Source: Lingula anatina (Eukaryota > Brachiopoda > Lingulata > Lingulida > Lingulidae). Taken from it: a stretch of 64,000 nucleotides of DNA. Positions 47,901 to 57,349 of the stretch are shown here, one piece after another; position 1 is the stretch's first letter; each line of letters starts with the position of its first letter. The stretch covers positions 255,881 to 319,880 of the forward strand of contig NW_019775556.1 in assembly GCF_001039355.2 (NCBI RefSeq), read 5' to 3'. The notes beneath the pieces are model-generated. The model was not told where the DNA came from. It searched no databases and worked only from the letters and a program-made list of their open reading frames with translations. Both the position numbers and the translations under genes were made by a program.

Positions 47901-50900
47901 CAGCAAATGTTATTCCTGTCTTTCTCCAATATGGCAAGATACAGGCAATTATCTAACGGTTATAGGTGCAAGTTATTAAGCTNAGTAAATTGCGTTTGAG
48001 TTGGTTCACTGTCAGTGACGCGTGCACACGCTCTATGTTAAACTCTGGTGTAAAGCCGTGAGCTAGATTCTGCGAGATTTTAGAAGGACTGCTTTCACCC
48101 CCACGCCATCTAGCGGCAGACCCTCAAAGCTGGTATTCCCCATTGAGCTGAGATTTAATTACTGTGCCCCTTCAGGGACACCGCGTGGGGAAGCTTCAAA
48201 GAGGCGGAGAGACCATTACAGGATTAAGCGGTCTTCGTGTAAGTCCGCCATATTTAGGTCACGGCCTTACTAGCACTCGGCTCTTCTCAACCTGAGCGGT
48301 CCCTAGGACATCTTACCACACTAAGCCACAAGCTTAGCTGCTGCATTGGTGTCAAAAAACAAAACAAAACAAAATAACATTTTCAAGAGTATTTTTCTTA
48401 ATTATCAGCAAACCTTTCCTGTGGCATAACTTGGGTTAACAGAGCCTCTGTGACACTGGGTGATGTTAAGCAGCAGCACTCCTCTTTCCGTGGCCTCTGA
48501 GAACACTTGCATNGTTGTCCATCACAGCCGCCTGTAAGTCAGCTTTAGGGTAGGCATAACTGGTGGCTACATCAATCTTTGCCGCTGATGTGAAGTGATA
48601 GGTAAGATTCCTGACGTAATCATTTTATCCTGCTCTTGAAGTTGGCTTTCCTGGGGTCCTGAAATCGACAGTTTTAGGCTTTGCCCCCAATATATGGGCC
48701 TTCTTTGGGTAACCTTATAAAGGAAATAAATAAGTACATTTACTAAGTAGAAAAAATCTTCGTCTTTCGTGCTACTAAAACAAAATATGAGCGTAGGCCT
48801 ACTCGTACCTACAGTAGTCTACATGTACATAACATGTCAGATTTGACACACACACCTCGACTAATCTTTGATTTTTTTCAAGGAAAATAGTTAGCATTCG
48901 TGTTTTTCAAGCACTAAATGAAAAGAAAACACATACCTTTCAGTGAATTCACATTTTCATCCAGATGTTATGGCACCACATTTAAGTAAATTGCGTTTGA
49001 GTTGGTTCACTGTCAGTGACGCGTGCACACGCTCTATGTTAAACTCTGGTGTAAAGCCGTGAGCTAGATTCTGCGAGATTTTAGAAGGACTGCTTTCACC
49101 CCCACGCCATCTAGCGGCAGACCCTCAAAGCTGGTATTCCCCATTGAGCTGAGATTTAATTACTGTGCCCCTTCAGGGACACCGCGTGGGGAAGCTTCAA
49201 AGAGGCGGAGAGACCATTACAGGATTAAGCGGTCTTCGTGTAAGTCCGCCATATTTAGGTCACGGCCTTACTAGCACTCGGCTCTTCTCAACCTGAGCGG
49301 TCCCTAGGACATCTTACCACACTAAGCCACAAGCTTAGCTGCTGCATTGGTGTCAAAAAACAAAACAAAACAAAATAACATTTTCAAGAGTATTTTTCTT
49401 AATTATCAGCAAACCTTTCCTGTGGCATAACTTGGGTTAACAGAGCCTCTGTGACACTGGGTGATGTTAAGCAGCAGCACTCCTCTTTCCGTGGCCTCTG
49501 AGAACACTTGCATTAAGTCCTTTCTGGAATCTGGAGCATTTCCAGCCCCATAGGATTCCAGGACCATTCCCTTGAGTGGAGGTGCCAAAAACTGGCGAAC
49601 CTGTAATAATAATAATAATAATAATTTAAACTTTATCAATAAAAATAATCAAAATTCTTATCAAAATCTGAAAATTTACTACGACATTGGACATCTTTGG
49701 ACCTAAAGCATTGATTTCTCTCTATATAAAATCCATACATGATATAATGACCTGCATAAATAAACATTTAGTGAATATCTTTTTTAATTGTCCATATAAT
49801 TCCCTTAGAGCGTGGATATTTACTATTTCATTTATTTTTAGTATTTTTTCATGATCTTAACCCAATAGAACATTTAAACTTTCAAAGCTGACTAAAAACA
49901 ACTTATTCAACTAACCGTAGCAGTGGTGATACTTGGGAAAAGGCGGAGTAATCCCACGCTAGGACAAAGGTTAGTATACAGGGTACATTTTTGAGTGGTG
50001 TTGCTGGTAAAAATCTCATCCCAATCCACTGTAAATAAACATAAAATCAAGGGAAACTTGAAATATATTGTACAATATGAATCATATCATGATGGGGTAC
50101 AAACCTAAAATGGAAAGTCAATCTAGTATATTGTAACTTAGGCCACACTTTTTTATTTTTATGGATGACATCCTGCGCATGCACCGATTTTCGTCTGTTC
50201 TCCAACACCCCCCCCCCCCCCTCGGTTGTCGCAAACGTCGTTATTGAATTTGCCGGAAAATGCAATCGGCAATCCTCGGCTAATTCCTCAAGCTCCATAC
50301 TGTCATTGTCGACTGCGGAGACATCCGAGTAGTTCAGAGTGCGGAAAATCAGCTTTCTGCGCATGCGTACCACGTGGAAATATGGCCGCTTTGCCGTAAA
50401 ATTCATCTCTAGCATTAATTTCAAAATACACGACAATTAAAGTCATAAAGAGAACGGGGGCCGTCCTTTTGGATTGGTTTGCCATTGATATTGGACATGG
50501 AGATATCAACCTTTTACAATGCATCATACGAAAGGTTGGCCGTGGCCAGCGATCATCGCCCGGAAAATTTCAGTGACATTCTGTCCAAAGCAGCACATAG
50601 GCCCCCTACCAGTTTTTTTTTTTTTTTTTTTGTAGCGAAAAAAGGGTCGACAAGAGCGTCGTGGTATTTGGTGGACTGAAGGTCGGACAGGCCACCCGAT
50701 AGTTGGCTGCTACGTGCGAGTTGAAGTTGACAAAATGGCATCGACCGAAATTACCGTTTTTAGATTTGGAGGCATAGGCCTATCTTTGCTTCATTTTTTA
50801 ACAATTCTGTGAAATGTTTACAATGCTTGAATTTTCTGAGAGTACAAATAAAGACACGCTGTTTATTTGATATTTGTTGTTTTTTTTTATTGCTATACCA

Positions 50901-51674
50901 ACAGAATGCATGAAATAACCTTAAATAGATTTGGTAATATGCAGCATATATATTCATGACTCTTTACCTTTCTACGAAGTAGGCCCGATTCACAATGCTT
51001 TAATATTTTGAGAGCATGGATAAAGATATGTTGTTAGTTTGATACGTGTTTCTGTGGTAAATTAGTGTTTCCTAAGCAGTTTTTTTTTTTTTCGACTGTT
51101 TTTTTTTTTTCGCCCGCTCGCACCAATTTTGGGGTCCCCAGAGGATGTCATCCATAAAAATAAAAAAGTGTGGCCTTAGATAGAAATCAAGAGTCAAACT
51201 TGTTATATACAATTCATTTTTAAAAAGAAATTTCTGAAGAAATGATATTCACATTACACTTTCAAATGCACATTTTTTATAAGTTTTAAATATCATACCA
51301 TGAATCTTAGTCTCTAAAACAGCAAGGGGAGGAAAGTTTGGGGAATGGAATGCATCAAAACTGCTACTATCAAATTTGGTTGAACGGTTTCCTCGAAGAA
51401 GCTTATTGTTGAAAAATATCATTACCTAGAAATAAAAAAAACTCTACAGAATCAAGATCTGGATAAAGTATGCTCTTTGTTCACAAAGAAACTTTGGTTT
51501 TCATTCATTTCAATGTAGTAAAGTAAATGCTTTAAAAGCTGCATAATGAAAAAGATCAATATTTGCAATCTCATACTGACTTTATACCTTTTAAGTGTAA
51601 ATTATACTGAATGTGAAACTTAACTTATAGGTGCTTTTTTACCAATTAAAAGACTTTGTGCAGAATGCATATCA

Positions 51675-51745
<71 letters not shown>

Positions 51746-52147
51746 ATGTGTTACCTCTGGAATGCAGTAGTTTCCAGCCATAATGAGAGCACCAAGAAGA
51801 TTATCTCTGCCATCACTACGAGTCTCAAAGATGGGGATCTGAATAAATAAGCAAACAGCATTTGGTAGTAAGCCACATGCTGAAAATTTAGATTGATGAA
51901 ATGAATAGATAAACATATAATCTACTTTACTGTGATATTTCTGTCTTTTGTGTATACTATATGGGATATGTTTGAAAATCCACCTGCTTAATTTTCTTAT
52001 GCTAAAAAGAGCACAGATTTTCAAAGATAAAAACCCAATTTCTAGCTTTACCAACTTATGTAGTACCTAATATTCTGTACATTTTAACCACAATTTGACT
52101 TTGATTTTCATGGAAGGGGATGCAATCCATAAATGTGTGTTGGTCCA

Positions 52148-52206
<59 letters not shown>

Positions 52207-54093
52207 ACGCGCATGCGTGCGGGTTTGTGTGCTGAGGTGGAGTGGGGGGCATTTTTATCACGTTCTAATGTGATTTTCTTCATGCCTTAATAATGAGAAC
52301 AAAAACTTACCTGTGAGCCAGTAAGAATGATAGGTTTTCCCAGGTTCTCAAACATGAAAGACAAAGCTGATGCTGTGTAGGCCATAGTATCTGTCCCATG
52401 AAGTATAACAAACCCATCAAAATCCTCATAGTAAGTCTGAATGAAAGAAGAAACTGCCATGTTTACAGAATTAAAAATAAATAAATTGTCACTTTTTCTA
52501 ACACTGAAAGGACTCAAAAAGAAGCAAATGCACTGGACTCTGAGATTTACCTTAATGTCTGAGGCAATCCTAGCCCAGTCATCCATGGTCATATTGGAGG
52601 AATCCAGCAGGGGCTCATACTCATACACACAATATACCACATTTTTCTTTTCTTTGCTTAAACTGAAAAAAAAAAGTATATTATGCTGGTTTCAGTCTGC
52701 GTATATAGTGTGTGTAATGCCTTAACTGATACACTTCATAACTACATGTATAATCCATTTTGCAAAATGTGTTAAAAGTTGGTTTGTCTCTTTTGTTAAC
52801 TTTGAAAAGGTGAATGCTGTCGTGGGATCATCATCTTCTTTTCTGAATGGCCACATAGTGTGAGTAATGCTTTAACTGATGCACTTTATAACTACAATCC
52901 ACTTAGCACAACGTGTAAAAAGTGTGACATGGAAAAGGTGAAGGGTGTCATGGGATCAATCTTTTTTTAATTCTTGCTTATGGGGCACATCATAATTACT
53001 GCTGAAATAAATTACTCACGGCATACACAATGGTGACTGCATCCATGGGGTTGGTGTTTGACCTCCATCACATATACTGTGTTTAACTAAGTACTCCTGG
53101 TCATGGAATATTGATAACTTTCTTAACTCACTAACAAGAAAGTTTGGTTCTGGGGTATAAACTATAAAGAAAACATAATACCATATCAAATAAGTTGTTT
53201 ACTAATGCTTAAATACATGTAAAATGAACCATTAATATAATCAAATGAAAGGAAGGGGTGTCATTATGACATTCACTATTGAAAAACTTGATGCAAAATT
53301 TACTGGGGTGGGGGATCCAATAACCTGTAACAGTGTCTGTTTAATCATTTTAATTAGGAATCAGTCATTTTGTGAATGGAATATTCTTCCACAGCTGTGT
53401 AAGGAATGAGATCATTAAATTAAGGATGTGGTGTACGTGCAGGTCATGAGGTGAATCGGGGCCGTAGCGATAGTCCGAAGGTTCATTGGTCCGAATGTTC
53501 ACTATACATGTAGAACATTCGGACCAATGAACCCTTGATTAAAAAATCGATAAAAATGTTACCGCTTTTCGGACCAATGAACCTTCGGACCAATGAACCT
53601 TTGGACTATCGAGACGCCCCCGGTGAATCGATGACTCATGAATGATCAAGTACGTTACATGTAACTAAGGTATAAGATAAACGCAGAGTAAGACGTGACT
53701 GGCACTGAATCAAAAAAAAAAAAATACCGACTAAAATGAACATGCTATTACATCATATGTACATACTTTTATAAGCACCGACACACACACAGCTTAAATA
53801 AAATTAGATTAGGGTGTCTGAATTGTTTTTAAAAAAGTGATCAAAAGATTATTATCAAACATTGCGTCATTTCTGTTACCTCCATCGTGAATACACATGC
53901 CAATCGTTCCACCTGTGTACAGGACAAGAACTCTCGATTCATGTTTGTAGTCTAGATCAATGCTCTTCAGTTCCGTGTCGCTTGTCTTTAACTTCTTCGG
54001 TTTGTATGAAGGATCTATGGAGAAAGACTTCCCTTCAATGTCTGAGGCAACGGAACAGACACCATTGCTCGACGTTACAAGATTGCATGCCAT
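38911..54093 (-). CDS. L-asparaginase with C-terminal ankyrin repeats (ASPG-like), copy C, full length
   Basis: Coding exons: 53880-54093, 53020-53161, 52551-52662, 52311-52436, 51755-51838, 51299-51425, 49916-50028, 49415-49600, 41012-41125, 40518-40631, 40213-40308, 39680-39927, 39278-39377 and 38911-39099. All phases agree, giving 654 codons plus stop. Residues 60-63 are the TGGT motif; HGTDT is at 169-173. From about 459 there are five ankyrin repeats (for example [20 protein letters not shown]), the architecture of vertebrate ASPG (573 aa in human). An in-frame upstream ATG (MVSETLLCKE, at 54,165) would give 678 aa. Intron 10 is huge because of a transposon, with three N joins. The intron after 40,518 has a GC donor. 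This is the only complete copy in the window. Confidence 0.88.
41597..41683 (+). pseudogene. THAP-domain N-terminal fragment
   Basis: ATG opens [20 protein letters not shown] and reaches a stop after 28 residues. The CCVP.C spacing at the extreme N-terminus is typical of THAP zinc fingers, which occur in P-element-like and some other transposases. The later THAP residues (Trp, CxxH) are not found in frame, so it is broken, or the first exon of a spliced gene. Confidence 0.5.
42057..42640. repeat. Two tandem units of about 292 bp
   Basis: AATAATTATTCAGTCCAT begins both units (42,057 and 42,349). Both contain GCAATTTCTCAGCCAATGG and a stretch ending near ACAAAATAGCACTT/ACAAAATAGTACTT. Later short AT-rich pieces may be a third, decayed unit. 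Non-coding, inside the transposon interval. Confidence 0.7.
42900..44209. other. Transposon-interval sequence without recognised gene
   Basis: No open frame with recognisable similarity. A phrase GGGGTCATTCCATATCAACTC at about 43,505 looks like the edge of a repeat family, but no matching inverted end was found before the N at 44,210. Confidence 0.4.
44989..45183 (+). CDS. Hypothetical 64-aa frame in the transposon interval
   Basis: A frame containing [20 protein letters not shown] and a Lys-rich end. No family recognised; may be a fragment of the element's protein. It overlaps nothing else. Confidence 0.2.
   Translation: MQGNDMLCKQFSFRLHYVKHTCRQAKIEIGCGTASPEKEIAHLARFLGYVDLESDKKFLLHKVG
45184..47982. 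other. Unassigned sequence in the transposon interval
   Basis: Contains a T-tract (46,314-46,334) and a GACA/CAGA-rich patch at 47,244-47,290. I find no exon of copy C, no clear TIR and no convincing coding region. Confidence 0.4.
47984..48512. repeat. Exact 529-bp repeat of 48,985-49,513 between two single Ns
   Basis: The offset is 1001 bases and no difference was seen by eye. It includes the transposon's right end, the TAG target and 99 bases of exon 10 (48,414-48,512), which would be an incomplete exon. Both ends are single Ns, so this is most likely a misplaced or allelic contig. Confidence 0.85.
50141..51175. mobile_element. 1,035-bp PIF/Harbinger-like element, TSD TTA
   Basis: TIRs of about 34 bp are perfect (each beginning GGCCACACTTTTTTATTTTT) and continue to a shared GGATGTCATCC core. 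TTA flanks both ends (50,138-50,140 and 51,176-51,178). Copy B has the empty site ATTGTAACTTAGATAGAAAT near 21,298. A TTA target and GG-starting TIR fit PIF/Harbinger. The interior holds a C-tract and short frames but no recognisable transposase, so it is probably non-autonomous. Confidence 0.88.
51678..51740. repeat. (CA)n microsatellite, about 31 units
   Basis: In intron 7 of copy C, directly next to exon 7. It is the longest CA tract in the window. Confidence 0.97.
52149..52206. repeat. (GT)n microsatellite
   Basis: A long GT run in intron 6 of copy C, flanked by ACACGTGTGTG and GTGCACGCGCATGCG. Together with the CA tract 400 bases away it could form an intramolecular stem. Confidence 0.95.
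53459..53621. mobile_element. 163-bp MITE copy 2 (CGATAGTCCGAAGGTTCA family), 9-bp TSD
   Basis: The left end GGGCCGTAGCGATAGTCC and right end reversed GGGGGCGTCTCGATAG match the element at 29,821. GGTGAATCG is duplicated (53,450-53,458 and 53,622-53,630). The intact target, AGGTGAATCGATGACTCAT, is at about 34,511. The interior is a near-palindrome of TTCGGACCAATGAAC units. Confidence 0.88.
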
Positions 54094-54746
54094 TTTACTC
54101 TTAATGATTGCATCGTCCGCTTCACTTTTTCTTATCTCTTTGCACAAGAGAGTCTCAGATACCATCTAAGACGCTCCCAATTCCGACTATCCCAAAATAA
54201 CCTAAACATTTACTACATTAAACTTACGGATACTTTCGAATTTGTTACTAAGACAAGATTTTAAAGAAAGATTGTAGGTGCAATAAAAATTCCACATTAA
54301 AATCGTCTTCGTCGCTCTGGGGGTAACGCAATAAGCAGCCACGTACACAAATTTGGCGTGTATTTAAAAATTGACCGTATAACAACTACATGTACATCGC
54401 TGGTGGCCCGACGGTGGCTATCGACGAAAAGTAGCGCTCTTTCCGTTGTCGGCCCGCCAAGTAGGCCTACACATCGCTAACGTATAGACGGCGGGCCAAC
54501 AGCGGCCAGCTAGCGACGTTCTATGCGTAGCTCGAAATCGACGTCGGGTCGACGACGTCATGCTATCTGGGTTGTGATTGAAATATAAGGTGTTGATGTA
54601 ATCTATGACATATTTTACCTTTATCAACCAGCGGTTCATGCAAAGGGTTTTCTCTATATGTAAACAATAGGCATATGTCACATTAAAGTAAGATAAACAA
54701 CTAAATGTTCTTAAGACACTAACCCACTGACACATTTTCAATTTAC

Positions 54747-54837
54747 CTACAACCTCTCCAATGCTAGCCAAACTTATTCTGCGCAACAGGCGCCTTGGTT
54801 TTCCTTTGCCGACAGCATATTGGCCACCGGTTGCCAT
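54747..54837 (-). CDS. Exon 1 of asparaginase copy C
   Basis: MATGGQYAVGKGKPRRLLRR, ATG in the same position as in A and the 34.8 kb module, with donor AG|GTAAAT. Splicing to the TTTAG acceptor at 54,201 gives a stop after 15 codons of the next exon, so in this copy it is more likely 5' leader than protein-coding, or another exon intervenes. Confidence 0.4.
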
Positions 54838-56220
54838 TTTTTAAAGCAAAAAATAGAATTTTAAAATTCTGCCAAATTAATAACGCCTTGGCGTTTCCCA
54901 AAATAAAGCACTGTTTGTTTAAATGCTGACCAAAATAAAAGCATCACAACAAATTGCTGCTCAGCACTGGCACTTTTCCAAATTACATATAGTTCGACGA
55001 AAGTCAAGCGAAATATTCAGTGCGTTTTGACCCTAAGAGTAGGCTGAATGCGTTTGATTTGTAAAGAACGGACAATACAATCTCGCACCAAATAAAAGCA
55101 TTTCGTGGGCAGCTACTTCACGGTACGTAACTCAACTACATTTCTTATAGCCAACAAACAAGGTCTGTAGATATTATGTTAAGTTTTCGAGATCGCGCAC
55201 AACCCTTTTACTGAAGCACAGTGGACCCATGGAAAACGGACTTTCGCCGCGTTTTCAATACTTTGGGATTTTTAATGTCCAAAACATACATCATAAACCT
55301 CAAAAGATATTTTTTCATTCTAAACATTTTTGTCTAAACACGTTTTCCAGATTATTATGCATATTTCATCGGGGCTAAATTCATTCCCGTCTTCCTTTTT
55401 TAAGTTTTTGGCAGTCATAAAATGGTTACAAATGGCAAATGTTTATGAATCTATCATTTTTATAGATCGATACGTTTAAATGTCCTTAATTGATCAAAAT
55501 AGCCCACCCCCTCCCGTTTATGTAGAATATTTATTCATACACGCAATAAAATTAAGCAAAAATCCCCCTTTTCTTTTTTATATTCACAACCCACGCGCTT
55601 TTGCTCTTATGCTACGCCCCCGTTTATTTTCAATTTAACTGCACTGTAAGTTAGTGTAAGATGACTCCAGACCTAAGACATTTTCATGAAAGGTGTGCAC
55701 TACAATATGCTGATATCGTTTGCTTTTAGAATTTTCTTTATTATGAGTTACGATGTACCATCAAACAAAGGCATTATTTAGTCTCTTTGCTGATAAAATT
55801 GGTAACCTTTCAAAAAGATCTACTTGAAATCAAAAACACCATTCAGCCCAAAAGCACTCCCGTTACGTCACCTTGCATCAAATTCCCCCGGTTGTATTTT
55901 TGGTGTGACAGCATTATCTCATTACATGACATATTCCTCTGCATTTTAGTAGTGGAATAGGAAATACATCCTATATCAATCTACCTTAACAGAGCTCCGT
56001 AACTCTAGAGCATCGCGAATTTCGACCGAGCGCAAGCACGGAGATTCGCCTCTATTCCATAACACGGGATTTACTCGCCCTATGAAATAGCCTCGAAATG
56101 AAAGGTGATATCGCTATCGCAATGCTTTAAAGTTACGGAGCCCAGACGTCGAGACTAAAAGGCACGATTCACATCTTTAATTCAGGTTCCACGTGAGTGC
56201 AGAGCAACTGTTGTGATCAA
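54838..56220. other. Upstream flank of copy C and intergenic region to reticulon
   Basis: The first about 450 bases are the conserved candidate promoter; homology with 35.9-37.2 kb continues, interrupted, to about 55.9 kb. From 55,950 to 56,180 is unique, CG-containing sequence with several NCGNN sites, which may be a small regulatory island. No gene seen. Confidence 0.5.
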
Positions 56221-56229
56221 TGATGTTGA

Positions 56230-57349
56230 CAAACTCAGTTACGTATTTTATTTCAACAACACTGGGCTAAGTTACAATATATGCTGCAAGCAGTGGATTA
56301 AAGAAAAGACTGACATCTATGAATAATCATATACAGGAAAGAAGATCCTTCAAGCTCACATTTATACAAAACACGATGTTCAAACTGTATTGTACAAAAA
56401 GTAATTCAGCGCCACAAATAGTTCAAATGTTCATACTCACATTTCTCATTTTCAAAATATTTCAATTTTCATATATTTACATCCTACCTCGGTAGGAATC
56501 CCTCCCTTGAACTCTGTCAGTTTGGGTAAGTAGACTAAAATTTGTTTAAAGAATTTCCATCAAAATCCGTTTTCTGTGTGCAACTTACCAAATAATTGCA
56601 ATTTCTATCTTCTCATTATGCATTAGGTTTCACATTTGTTAAGGTACTTATCAAATAGACCACATTTATATACAGGTATACTTTTTCATATCCATACTTA
56701 TGTTACGATCATAGATAATCAAGTCCAACAATCAAGCTAAGGTTTACAGATGGATTTTGTATGAAATCACCATGTAGCACAACAGGTTAATATAAAGACT
56801 GTCAACACTCCTCTTTCCAACCACATTTATCATCAAGCAGATCTACGTAATTCAAGATAGTTCCCTTATCAATTAAATCTCATTCTAATAAATCTGGAGA
56901 TCATATAATGAAGCATAACGTATAGATTTGATTGTACCTAACCTGCTTGGCATAAGTGGCCACTGCCACAAGTTAAACTAAGATTGGCACCTTATAAGAA
57001 CTGTGACTGAGGAAAGAGAACGCACAAAAAACAATGAAATATAATGTTACATAATGTAATTAAAAGTCAATGTGAAAACAATGTAAACCTAAGACTAACT
57101 GAGGGTTCTGGCAGGTGTCTTAAATCATGAGCTTATTAAGAAGTGTAAACATTACTGTACATCATTTCCGAGTACCATTCTTCTAGGTAAACTACACTTC
57201 CACTTTTCTTCCTAGAGCTAAGGTATAAGAATAACTATAAGTCCTGCATAAATAGGCAATTGCTCAAAGCAAATCTTTTTGTAGTTTTGTACTTGTAACA
57301 ACTGTCAAATGGGTGCCACTTCTCTGAAGATCACATCCCACTGTGCATG
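56230..57349 (-). other. 3' UTR of reticulon with polyadenylation signal
   Basis: Follows the stop codon. The first clear AATAAA in the transcript sense followed by a plausible end is at 56,247-56,252. The region is AT-rich with no other gene. A short + strand open frame at 57,529-57,741 lies in the preceding intron and has no support. Confidence 0.6.

Larger units (their letters stand above)
41342..49304. mobile_element. Large DNA transposon interval in intron 10 of copy C (long TIRs, TAG duplication)
   Basis: The left end GGGACCATTCAGACTGAG and the right end reversed, GGGACCGCTCAGGTTGAG, stay roughly 80% alike over about 135 bp. TAG flanks both sides (41,339-41,341 and 49,305-49,307), and copy A shows the single TAG of the empty site (AAGTAGGACATTTT near 790). 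A THAP-like start lies just inside the left end. Internal order is unreliable: single Ns at 44,210, 47,983 and 48,513, a partial repeat (44,211-44,744 against 48,610-49,143) and an exact repeat. The true length may be shorter. Confidence 0.7.

Noticed and set aside
51620-52283. Open frames of 64-144 aa across CA/GT microsatellites
   Set aside because: Mostly poly-dipeptide translation of repeats. Only the short part overlapping exon 7 of copy C is real.
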